Shown here piece after piece: positions 7,093-18,199 of a stretch of DNA of 64,000 nt. Each line of letters begins with the position of its first letter. Within the stretch, counting starts at the first letter, position 1. Source of the DNA: Halorussus gelatinilyticus (GTDB lineage: Archaea > Halobacteriota > Halobacteria > Halobacteriales > Haladaptataceae); assembly GCF_023238445.1 (NCBI RefSeq), contig NZ_CP096658.1:1798001-1862000 (forward strand). Reading direction: 5' to 3'. The notes under the pieces are model-generated. The model was not told where the DNA came from, ran no database searches, and saw nothing but the letters and a program-made list of their open reading frames with translations. Made by a program: the position numbers and the translations under genes.

Positions 7093-10000
7093 GCCACTCC
7101 GGCCCCGCGGGCGGCTACGCCCCGACCGAGTCCTTCGAGTCGGGGCGGGTCACCGCGGTCGCGGCCGACGCCGACCGGGTGGTGCTGGGCACCGACGACG
7201 GCGCGGTCGAAATCGTCGCGGCCGACGGCCGGACGACCGTGGCGTTCGAGGCCCCGATAGCCGACCTCGCGGTCGGCAACCGAGTGTACGCGCTGGCCGA
7301 CGGGAGCGTCGTCGCGCTCTCGACCGCCGGAACCCGCGTCTGGTCGGTCGAACTCCCGGAGGCGAGCGAACTCGCCGCGCTGCCGGAGGCCGACGTGCTG
7401 GGCGTCGTGACCGACGACGACCGACTCGTCGGGTTCGACGGCGAGACCGGCGGACAGGAGTTCGGCGTGGACCGGCCCCACGCCGACGTGACCGGCGACC
7501 CCGGCTTCTTCGGCACGGACGGCGCGTTCGTCCTCGTCGCGTGGTCGTTCCTCGCGGTCCGGAACTTGGACGGGAGCGAGCGGTTCGACGAGAACTTGGA
7601 CGGTGCCATCGAGTCGGCCGGCATCGTGGACGACACCATCGTCGTCTCGCTGAAAGACGAGCGCGTCGTCGGCGTGGACCTGACGACCGGCGAGAAGCAG
7701 TGGGAGCGGGAACTCGCGGTCGCGGACCTCCCCGACCGGGGCGACGACGCCCTGCTGTTCACCGCCGAGGGGAAACTGGTGTCGCTGGAAGCCGACGGCA
7801 CCTACACGCCCGTAGAAGACCTCCCGAGCGGCGACGTGTATCCGACCAGCGACGGCGACCTCTTCTGTGCGGTCGCGGACGGCACTATCGCGGTGTACTC
7901 CTCGACCGCCGACCCAGCCGACGCGCTCGACGTCGCGGTCGAAGACCCGCGACTCGTGCCGGGCGAGACCGACGCCGTGGACCTTCGCGTCGAGAACGTC
8001 GGCGACCGCCCGGTCGCGGCACCGCTCCGGGCCGTCGGCGACGGCGCGGCGCTCGACCGGACGGAGTGGACGGTAGACCTCGCGCCCGGCGAGTCGGCGA
8101 CGCGCTCGCTCCGCGTCGAGTCGGTGCGAGCCGACGACACCGCCGCGCTCGCGGTCGAGTCCGACGGCGACCACCTCGCGTCGCTGTCGCTGTCGGTCGA
8201 AGCGCCGCCCGGCGCGTCGCTCGCGGCCGAGGTCGAACTCGACGCCGTGACCGACGGCGCGGCCGCGCTCACCGTCGCGGTCGAGAACGAGGGCGACGCG
8301 CCCGCGACCCACGTCTCGGTGTCGCCCGGCGACGTGAAGTTGGGTCGGCTCGCGCCCGGCGAGTCGGCCGCCGCGGAGCTCGAACTCCCCTTCGAGCCGG
8401 GCACCGCGGTCCCCGTCGCGGTCCGGGGGGACGCCGCCGCCGCCGAGGTCGAGGCCGCGCTCCCCGACCGCGGGTGTAGAATCGACGTCGACGCCACCGA
8501 CGGGTTTGTGGACGTGACCGTCGAGAACCCGACCGACGCGACCGTGGCCGACGACCTCGCGGTCGCGGGTGACTGCTTCGACGCCCCGGTCGAGCGCCGG
8601 GTCGAACTCGGCGCGGGGGAGCGACTCGTCGTCGCGCTCCGGCCCGAACGGACCGTCGAGACGGCCGACGTGGATGCCGGTCTGGTCGGTCTCGGCGCGA
8701 GCGCGTCGGCCCGGTTCGACGGCCGCCGCTTCGGCAGGGCGGGCCGCGGCGGGTCGGGTCGGTCGGACGGTCGGCCGCCCGAACGCGAGCGTCCGTCGCG
8801 GCGCGACGGTCGCTCGCCCCGCGAGGACGGCCGACGCGAGGATTCTCGCCGCGCGGAAGGCGAACGGTCGCCGCGGCGCGAACGAGGGCGCGGCGGCGAG
8901 TCGCGCGAGCGAGACCGGCGACCGAGACGCGAGTCCGACCGGCGCTCGCCGCGACGGGAAGCCGACCGGCGTCCGCCCCGGCGAGAGACCGACCGCCGAC
9001 CGGCCCCGCGCGACCGAGACGGGCGGTCGCCCCGACGAGAGTCCGGTCCCGAGCCCCGACGCGAGGAGTCGCCGAGACCCGCGCCCGAGACCGAGAGCGA
9101 CGCCCGGCAGGGTGACGCTCCGCGGCGCGACGACCCGGGAGACTCCACCGGGTCCGACGAGTCCCGGCGGCGCGACGCTTCCGCGTCGGCGTCCGCGATG
9201 GCCGGCGGTGACGCCGCGGAAGACGCGGCGACGGTCGGCGACGCCGCCGGCGCGACCGGCCCGGTGCTGGCGGCCGACCGGCGACTGGAGACGACCGACC
9301 CCGCACGGACCCACGGCGTCCGCGAGCGAATCGCGGTCCGTAACGAGGGCGACGACGACGCAACCGGGGTCGAACTCTCGCTGGCCGACGAGACCGTCTC
9401 GGTCGGCGACCTCGCGCCCGACGACCGGGCGACCGTCGAGCGCTCTCACGCCTTCTTCGACGCCGAGGCGACCGACCTCCCGGCCGGACGGGTCGCGGGC
9501 GACGACGCCGACTGCGCGGTCGAGAGCGAACGCGTCTCGGTCGAACCCGCCGACCTCGCCGCCGAAGTCGTCTTCGCTCTCGAGGAAGACGGCTACCTCG
9601 TCCGGGCGAAACTCGAAAACGGCCGGGACGTGGACTGTGCGGTCGAGCGAATCGGCACCCGCGAACTCGGCATCTGGGACGCCGACTGCCGGGTGCCCGC
9701 CGGTGAGACGGTCGAGTGGACCCGGCGAGTAGACGGGTCGGGGCTGGACGGAGCGGTCGAGACGGTCGTCGAGTACGCCTTCGCGGACGGCGAGACCGAG
9801 CGATTCGGTACGCTCGGTCGGGTCGGCGAAGCGTCCGCGACCGACTCGGCGGGCATCGAGACCGTCGCGGTCAACGTCGGCGACGAGACCCGCGTCTCCG
9901 GCGGATACGGAAGCGTCGTCGTCGTGGTCGAAAACCGCGGCGACTCGCCGGTCGAGGACCTCTCGGTCGAAGCGACCGGGGAGGCGGTCAGCGACCTGAT

Positions 10001-10265
10001 GTACGCCGGCGGCGAGGACGTCGAGCGACTCGAACCCGGCGACGAGTTCACCCACTTCGTGGACGTGGAGACCGACGGCCCGGAGGCGAGCGTCTCGGTC
10101 TCGCTGTCGGCCGACGGCGACGAGAGCGAGGTGACCGTGTGCGGCCCGGCCCCCGCCGAGGAGGACGACTGGTCCGACGAGACGCTGGCCGACTGGTCGG
10201 TCGAGCGCGGCGACGCCGACGACGGGCGTCCGAGCCACCTCCGGTCGACGTTCGAGGACGCCTGA
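7089..10265 (+). CDS. Large beta-propeller/Ig-repeat protein with Arg-rich insert
   Basis: A 1058-residue protein starting at GTG 7089 that overlaps the AAA+ stop (GTGA). Residues about 15-275 are short blades with PQQ/WD-like pattern (repeats such as TTGEKQWEREL and GTRVWSVEL), a beta-propeller. Residues 280-540 and 715-1030 are CARDB-like Ig repeats with the recurring 'xVxNxGD/LAPGE' pattern. Between them, residues about 542-697 are a low-complexity Arg/Ser/Asp/Glu/Pro tract resembling RS-domains. No signal peptide or membrane helix is seen, so the Ig repeats may be cytoplasmic. It closes the plus-strand set and is likely a scaffold or effector. The Arg-rich tract is very unusual for a halophile and could bind nucleic acid or an acidic polymer. 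Confidence 0.85.
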   Translation: MSHSGPAGGYAPTESFESGRVTAVAADADRVVLGTDDGAVEIVAADGRTTVAFEAPIADLAVGNRVYALADGSVVALSTAGTRVWSVELPEASELAALPEADVLGVVTDDDRLVGFDGETGGQEFGVDRPHADVTGDPGFFGTDGAFVLVAWSFLAVRNLDGSERFDENLDGAIESAGIVDDTIVVSLKDERVVGVDLTTGEKQWERELAVADLPDRGDDALLFTAEGKLVSLEADGTYTPVEDLPSGDVYPTSDGDLFCAVADGTIAVYSSTADPADALDVAVEDPRLVPGETDAVDLRVENVGDRPVAAPLRAVGDGAALDRTEWTVDLAPGESATRSLRVESVRADDTAALAVESDGDHLASLSLSVEAPPGASLAAEVELDAVTDGAAALTVAVENEGDAPATHVSVSPGDVKLGRLAPGESAAAELELPFEPGTAVPVAVRGDAAAAEVEAALPDRGCRIDVDATDGFVDVTVENPTDATVADDLAVAGDCFDAPVERRVELGAGERLVVALRPERTVETADVDAGLVGLGASASARFDGRRFGRAGRGGSGRSDGRPPERERPSRRDGRSPREDGRREDSRRAEGERSPRRERGRGGESRERDRRPRRESDRRSPRREADRRPPRRETDRRPAPRDRDGRSPRRESGPEPRREESPRPAPETESDARQGDAPRRDDPGDSTGSDESRRRDASASASAMAGGDAAEDAATVGDAAGATGPVLAADRRLETTDPARTHGVRERIAVRNEGDDDATGVELSLADETVSVGDLAPDDRATVERSHAFFDAEATDLPAGRVAGDDADCAVESERVSVEPADLAAEVVFALEEDGYLVRAKLENGRDVDCAVERIGTRELGIWDADCRVPAGETVEWTRRVDGSGLDGAVETVVEYAFADGETERFGTLGRVGEASATDSAGIETVAVNVGDETRVSGGYGSVVVVVENRGDSPVEDLSVEATGEAVSDLMYAGGEDVERLEPGDEFTHFVDVETDGPEASVSVSLSADGDESEVTVCGPAPAEEDDWSDETLADWSVERGDADDGRPSHLRSTFEDA

Positions 10266-10278
10266 CGCGCCCCCTCTC

Positions 10279-10360
10279 CGGTTTTCCGGATTTTGGATTT
10301 CTCCGGTTTTCGGCTCTCTTCGACTTTTCAGTTCGCCCGTTTTCCGGTTCTCTCGGTACC
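10279..10360 (+). terminator. U-rich transcription terminator region after the plus-strand cluster
   Basis: Between the two convergent clusters there are at least five TTTT runs within 80 bp (repeated CCGGTTTT units, ATTTTGG, GACTTTTC, CCGTTTTCC). Oligo-U stretches of this kind are the normal archaeal termination signal. On the opposite side, a small hairpin CTATCG/CGATAG with a 7-nt loop lies at 10405-10423, and the minus strand is T-rich just after the 10479 stop. Confidence 0.55.
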
Positions 10361-10478
10361 CCACACGAACTCTTTCCTCGCACGAACCCCCGCCCATCGC
10401 TGTTCTATCGAACGAAACGATAGAGAATCCGCTGCGGCTTCTGTACAAACCGAAACGAACGAAAGGGTTGCTCGCGCG

Positions 10479-13178
10479 CTACGACGCCACGAGGAAGTCG
10501 CCGCTGACGGCCTCGCGGGCGTCCCGGACGTAGGCGTAGGTCGAGCGAACGAGGTAGACGACCAGTCCCACGAACCCGAGGACGTAGGCCGCGGTCGAAC
10601 CGTACAGCGAGTAGCGCGCTATCCGATAGCGGTTCGCCATCCGCTGGCGCTCGTCCGCGACGCTCTGGGCCTCCTCGGTCGCGCCCGCCTTCCGGAAGGC
10701 GGTCGCGGCCTCGCCGTAGGCCGCCTGCACCGCCGAGGTCTTCCGTCCGAAGGCGTCCCACTTCGCCGGGTTGAGCATGAGCGGTTGGCCGGCGACGACC
10801 GTCAGCATCTCGTCGCGCATCTCGTCGTGGAGCTGACGGGCCGACTGGCGCTTCTCGTTGCCCTTCTTGACCGTCTCGGTGTAGGCGTCGAACGCCGCGG
10901 CCGACTCGGTGCGGAGGCGTTCGGCGCGCTGGTCGTTGCCCTGCAGCGAGGCGAGTTGCGCGAGTTGGCGCTTGATGTGGGCGCGCTCTATCATCGAGAC
11001 GTTGCCCGAGTCGAGCTGTGACCGGTAGTAGTCGGTCTGCTGGGAGACGAGCTTTTGCACCGTCTCGTCGGCGGCGGCCCGCGACTTGTCCGCCGAGTTG
11101 CGCAGCTGCGAGTCGTCGAGTTTCGAGACGTAGTTGTCCAGCAGGTTGTACGTCGCGGCGGCCCGGACCACCTCGTCTTGGGCGGCCTCGTTGCCGTCGC
11201 TAGCTCTGGTCTCGCGGGCGTTCTGGACCGACTCGATGAACAGCAGGGTCGCTCGCCCGGCCGCGATGGAAGTCGAGAGGTCCGTCCGGGACACCTCGCC
11301 GCCGTTCCGGAGTTCGCTTTCGAGCGTGTCGAGGGTCGTCACCATCCCCGAGGCCGTCTCGCTCTGCCAGTCGCCCGACCCGGTGTACTGATTCAGCGGG
11401 TCGCGTATCTGGTCGAACGAGTAGGGCTTGGGCGTCGCGGTGACGGTGACCGTTTGGTTCTGGACGTTATCGCCCTCGACGCGGTAGGTCCACGTGTACT
11501 TGCGGTACAGCTCCGCCGACGTGTCGAACCGGAGCGCCACGACGAACGGCGCGGCGTCGCCCGCGGTCAGCGTCGCTGGCGGGCGCTCGACCACGGTCAG
11601 CCACTTGTCCGGCCCGGAGACCTTCGTCACCGACAGGCCGCTCACGTCGCGGTACTCCAACGCCTCGGCCACGTCGGTGCTCTTCGTGAGGTTCTTCGTG
11701 ACGATGACGTCGCCGTAGGTCAGCGAGGTCTTCTCGACCGATAGCTCGACGCCGTGACTAACCGAAATCTGGCGGCTTATCTGCTTGCTCCCGGCCTCCT
11801 CGGCGTTCACGCTGACGCTGAGTCCGTAGTCGCCTTGGGGTGTCGAGGGGTCGGCTTCGACACGGACTGCCACCTTGCCGTTCGACTGGCCGGCGATGGT
11901 GTCGGGCGCGTCCACGACGCTCGCGGTGACGCGACTGCTGTCGGTCCCCGCGCTCGCACCTTGGATGTTCATTTTCTTGTCACCCGTGTTGGGCACCATC
12001 ACCTCGATGGTCTTGGTGTGGGAATCGACCTCGGATCTGGGCTGGTCGAACACCATCGAGGTGTTGCTGGTCGAGAGGCTCCCGAACCGGGCCGGATAGA
12101 TGACTCGCCCGGTGAACTCTATCTTCTTGCCGACGCTGTTCTCGCCGTCCGGCTTGAGGAACGCGGTCCACCGGAGGTCGCTGTGTTGGGGCGCGTTGTC
12201 CTGCACCGACACTGACACCTCCGCGGTGGCCGACCCGTCGGGCGAGGTGTCGAGGTAGCGCAGGCCGCTGAATCCGATGGAGCCGTACTGGTCGGAGTTC
12301 GTGACTTTCGAAGTGACGCCGCTGATGCCGGTGTAACCGCCCTCCTCGGAGACGGTGAACTCGACGGTCTTGTCGCTCCCGACGAGGACGTCGCCGACAT
12401 CGACCGTGCCGTCGTCTCCGGCGTCGAGGACCGCGGGCTTCGCCACCGTGACCGACACGTCGAAGCTCTGGCTGTTCCCGAGGTTGTCGGTCACCGTCGC
12501 CCGGAACTGGTAGTTGCCCTTCGAGACCGACTCGTCGGCCTCGATTTGGAGCTTCATCGACTTGGTGCCGCCGGCGTCGATTCTGTCCGGCAGGTTCTGG
12601 GCGTTCACCGTGAACCCGTCGGGCACGTTGCTGAAGGTGACCTCCGAGGGCCGCATCTGGCCTTCGCCGGTGTTCGGGATGTCCACCTTCTTAGTCGCGC
12701 TCCCGGTGTTCTTCGATTCGAACACCACGGTCGCGTCCTGGTCGTCGATAAATCCGAACTGCGGTTCGGTCACCCTGACCGTGAGTCGTTTTCGTTCCGC
12801 GCCGCCGTCGGCGGTGTACGCCGTGTGGTAGCCGGCGTTGGCGCTCGCGGGGACGGTCGCCTCGTAGCGCAGTTCGTACTCGTGGCCCGCCCGGACCTGC
12901 CACGACGTCCCGCTCCCGCTCGCGGTGCCGTCGAGGTCGGTCCACTCTTGGAAGGCGAACTCGACGTTCCCGTCGGCCATCTGGCCGTTCACCGTGACCG
13001 TCCGGTTCGAGGTCGCCTCGAAGGTCGTCGTCAGCGTCCGGGTTATCTGGTCGCCGGAACTCGCCGCGGCCGACGCCCGACTCACCGTCACGCTCGACTG
13101 GGCCGTCGCCGCCCCGGCGAAGCCGTGGAGCGCGACAAACAGCGCGAGACAGACCGTCACCGCACTGCGTCTATCCAT
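10479..13178 (-). CDS. Exported membrane-anchored Ig-repeat protein with helical juxtamembrane domain
   Basis: 899 residues from the ATG at 13178. Residues 1-27 are a Sec-type signal peptide (RRSAVTVCLALFVALHGF... ATAQ). The next about 560 residues are a series of beta-sandwich repeats with the 'GDVxVGSxKTVEFTV' and 'xVPNTGxxxM' patterns of ASH/HYDIN/CARDB-like Ig domains. Residues about 590-850 are helical, including charged heptads, and a single membrane helix (STAAYVLGFVGLVVYLV) lies near the C-terminus, leaving a short cytoplasmic tail. It is the last gene of the minus cluster; its start overlaps the upstream stop by 8 bp. Topology implies a large extracellular adhesin or scaffold linked through the membrane to the cytoplasmic tubulin-like proteins. 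The function is unknown. Confidence 0.85.
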   Translation of the reverse strand: MDRRSAVTVCLALFVALHGFAGAATAQSSVTVSRASAAASSGDQITRTLTTTFEATSNRTVTVNGQMADGNVEFAFQEWTDLDGTASGSGTSWQVRAGHEYELRYEATVPASANAGYHTAYTADGGAERKRLTVRVTEPQFGFIDDQDATVVFESKNTGSATKKVDIPNTGEGQMRPSEVTFSNVPDGFTVNAQNLPDRIDAGGTKSMKLQIEADESVSKGNYQFRATVTDNLGNSQSFDVSVTVAKPAVLDAGDDGTVDVGDVLVGSDKTVEFTVSEEGGYTGISGVTSKVTNSDQYGSIGFSGLRYLDTSPDGSATAEVSVSVQDNAPQHSDLRWTAFLKPDGENSVGKKIEFTGRVIYPARFGSLSTSNTSMVFDQPRSEVDSHTKTIEVMVPNTGDKKMNIQGASAGTDSSRVTASVVDAPDTIAGQSNGKVAVRVEADPSTPQGDYGLSVSVNAEEAGSKQISRQISVSHGVELSVEKTSLTYGDVIVTKNLTKSTDVAEALEYRDVSGLSVTKVSGPDKWLTVVERPPATLTAGDAAPFVVALRFDTSAELYRKYTWTYRVEGDNVQNQTVTVTATPKPYSFDQIRDPLNQYTGSGDWQSETASGMVTTLDTLESELRNGGEVSRTDLSTSIAAGRATLLFIESVQNARETRASDGNEAAQDEVVRAAATYNLLDNYVSKLDDSQLRNSADKSRAAADETVQKLVSQQTDYYRSQLDSGNVSMIERAHIKRQLAQLASLQGNDQRAERLRTESAAAFDAYTETVKKGNEKRQSARQLHDEMRDEMLTVVAGQPLMLNPAKWDAFGRKTSAVQAAYGEAATAFRKAGATEEAQSVADERQRMANRYRIARYSLYGSTAAYVLGFVGLVVYLVRSTYAYVRDAREAVSGDFLVAS

Positions 13179-14178
13179 GACGAACCCCCTCGGTCGCCAC
13201 GATGTCACCGATTTGGGCGTCGTCCACGTCGCGCGCCCACGCCGTGAGGCGGTGGGCGAATAGACCCGCGACCAGCGCCACCGCGGCCGCGAATCCGAGC
13301 GCGAGCATCGCGCTGGCGAGCGCCAGCGACGCGACAGCCGACTGGGTGCGCTCGCGCATCTCGGAGATTCGCTCGGCGCGGTCGGACAGTCCGTGTTCGG
13401 CCGTCACGTCCGCGGCGGTCACGAGTCGGTCGCTGGCCGCCCGCGCGGACGCGTACCGGTCGAACACCGACAGCGTGTGGGTCGTGAGCGCGCCGACGGC
13501 CGAGTCGCACGACTCGCGACAGGAGTCGAGGAACTCGCCCGCGGCCGCCACCGACTCGTTGAGCGTCTCCACGTCGGTCTGGTAGGTCGCCTGGAGTCGC
13601 TCGCGCTGGACGACCAGATTCGAGTACTGCTGGACCGCGCCGCCGCGCTTGTACGCGGTGGCCGCGCTCTTCATCAGGTCGAGTCTGCTCCGCGTGTCGT
13701 TGGTCGCCAGCGCCGCCTGGTGGAGCGCTTCGCCCTGATTCTGGTAGAACCGGTCGAGTGCGAGGGTGGTCAGCGCCGCGTACTGGCTCCCGCCGGCCGC
13801 CCGGAGGTCGGCCACGAGCGCCTCGGTCCGATTGGCGCGTTCGAGGCTCTCTATCCGGGACCCGCTCTGACTCAGGTTGTAGGCCTCGTCGAACGTCACC
13901 AACACCTCGTACACCAACCGCATCCGCTCGGCCTTCGCGTCGGTGAACGTCCCGACCTGCACGGTCGAGACGGCCTGTGCCCTGACTACTTCGAACTCGC
14001 TGTACTCCTGAAACGCCGGGTGCCCTTCGAGTCCGCGGAACGCGTCGAGGAACTCGTCGGCCGTCTCCGGCGACGACTCCTCCGTCTGGGTCTGGGTCGC
14101 GGCCGCGGGAGCGACCAGCGACCAGCAGATAACCGCGATGGCGAACGCGCATCGGGCGCGTTTGTGTGTCTCCGTCAC
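13171..14178 (-). CDS. Exported helical membrane-anchored protein
   Basis: 335 residues from the GTG at 14178, two bases after the upstream stop. An N-terminal signal peptide (residues about 8-29, ending APAAATQ) is followed by a helical ectodomain of about 250 residues with amphipathic heptads and a Cys pair (CRESC) near residue 220. A single membrane helix near residues 285-315 and a 20-residue cytoplasmic tail complete it. The architecture (signal peptide, helical ectodomain, C-terminal anchor) matches the last domain of the next gene, to which it is translationally coupled by an 8-bp overlap. I do not recognise a family. A longer in-frame reading extends upstream inside the preceding gene but has shadow-like composition. 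Confidence 0.8.
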   Translation of the reverse strand: MTETHKRARCAFAIAVICWSLVAPAAATQTQTEESSPETADEFLDAFRGLEGHPAFQEYSEFEVVRAQAVSTVQVGTFTDAKAERMRLVYEVLVTFDEAYNLSQSGSRIESLERANRTEALVADLRAAGGSQYAALTTLALDRFYQNQGEALHQAALATNDTRSRLDLMKSAATAYKRGGAVQQYSNLVVQRERLQATYQTDVETLNESVAAAGEFLDSCRESCDSAVGALTTHTLSVFDRYASARAASDRLVTAADVTAEHGLSDRAERISEMRERTQSAVASLALASAMLALGFAAAVALVAGLFAHRLTAWARDVDDAQIGDIVATEGVRHG

Positions 14179-14180
14179 GT

Positions 14181-16988
<2,808 letters not shown>

Positions 16989-16989
16989 G

Positions 16990-18198
16990 CTACCCCTCGT
17001 TGATTTCCATGTACTCCGTCAGGTTGTCCTCGATGCGCCGGAGGTCGTCGGCCGAGAGCCGAGCGTTCCCGAGCGACCGGCCCGACTGGAGGCTCTGCTT
17101 GTACTCCTCGAACTCGTCCCACGAGTGGTCGAGGAGGGGGTCCAAGTCGAACCCGCCGAGCAACAGCAACACGTCCACCTCGTTGCTCCGGTCCTGCTTC
17201 GGCGTGAGGCTGGTCATGCCTGAGGCCCCGAGCAACCCGTGCTTGCGCTTCCACTCGTTGAAGGCGTTCTGCACGTCGGGTTCCGTGATGTCGCCGTTCT
17301 CTATCATGTGTTCGGGCGCTCGCACCACGGCGTAGGTGACGCGCGAGGTGCCCACGTCCATCGGGACGAAGGCGTTTTCGGCGGCCTTGTCGAACATGTA
17401 CTCCATCTCGAAGAGGTCGCCGTTCAGTTCGGTCGCCACCGCCGGGGTGAAGTGGTACGCCCCGATTTGGGAGGGGACCGTCACGTAGTCCTGAATGTCG
17501 ATGACGCCCCGCGTCTCCCGGCCCGCGCCGATCATAAGGTCGATGGCCGAGATGATCTGGTCGTTGACCTGACCGTAGTCGGTGCCGGTGGTCTCGTCGT
17601 CGCTCAGATGGGAGTTGGCGACCAGCAACACCATGTCGGCGTTCTGGCTCCCGTCGGACGACCGCAGGAGCCGCGAGAGACCGCAGACCGCGTTGAACTG
17701 GCGTTGGGGGGCCTCGTAGTAGTAGGGCCAGACCGCCAGCGCGGCGTGGATGGTGCTGTCCATCCACTGCTTGTGCTGGCTGGTGTCGAGACCGCTCCTG
17801 AACTGGTCGATGACGTACGGTATCGACCCGTTGCCGGTCCCGCCGCCCAGCGTCGCGGCGTGGAGGAACGCGTCGGTGTGGCCGCTCAGGTCGCTGATGC
17901 TGGCGACGATGCGGTCCAAGTCCTCGCGCGCGGCCTCCTTGCCGGTCACGAAGAAGTTGCCCGCGCCCTGCTGGGACCCGAACTCCAGCGCGTGGCGCGC
18001 CCACGGGTCGTCGTCGATTCTGTCCTCGATTCGGGTGATGGTGTTGCGGATGTCCGCCCGGTTCGTGTTCATCACGAGGATGCGGTCGTCGATGCCGGGG
18101 TTGTCCGACCGGGTGAAAAACTGCGAAGCGATACGCCCACCACCCTCGCCGGAAGCGATGACCATCCACTGCGTGTACGTGTTCTGCTTGCTTGACAT
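16990..18198 (-). CDS. Tubulin/FtsZ-superfamily GTPase-like protein A
   Basis: 402 residues with the Rossmann-type N-terminal domain of tubulin/FtsZ: T1-like SGEGGGR (16-22), the T4 signature GGGTGNG (118-124), a T6-like VANSHL (193-198), and a T7-like segment VIDIQDYV with D234 and D237 in the places of the two catalytic acids of FtsZ's NxDFAD. The T7 asparagine is missing. Length matches the superfamily core, with no FtsZ-type C-terminal peptide. It is too divergent for FtsZ1/FtsZ2 or CetZ by its motifs and resembles more the 'Tubulin_2/FtsZl' type outgroups. I infer GTP-dependent polymerisation near the membrane. It is one base from the following membrane-protein gene and one base from the preceding gene's stop. 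An ATG at codon 12 is an alternative start. Confidence 0.85.
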   Translation of the reverse strand: MSSKQNTYTQWMVIASGEGGGRIASQFFTRSDNPGIDDRILVMNTNRADIRNTITRIEDRIDDDPWARHALEFGSQQGAGNFFVTGKEAAREDLDRIVASISDLSGHTDAFLHAATLGGGTGNGSIPYVIDQFRSGLDTSQHKQWMDSTIHAALAVWPYYYEAPQRQFNAVCGLSRLLRSSDGSQNADMVLLVANSHLSDDETTGTDYGQVNDQIISAIDLMIGAGRETRGVIDIQDYVTVPSQIGAYHFTPAVATELNGDLFEMEYMFDKAAENAFVPMDVGTSRVTYAVVRAPEHMIENGDITEPDVQNAFNEWKRKHGLLGASGMTSLTPKQDRSNEVDVLLLLGGFDLDPLLDHSWDEFEEYKQSLQSGRSLGNARLSADDLRRIEDNLTEYMEINEG

Positions 18199-18199
18199 G

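Noticed and set aside
6891-10448. Minus-strand 1185-residue reading opposite the propeller/Ig protein
   Set aside because: It is repetitive Arg/Gly/Asp/Val shadow composition; the plus strand has propeller and Ig repeats and translational coupling to the AAA+ gene.
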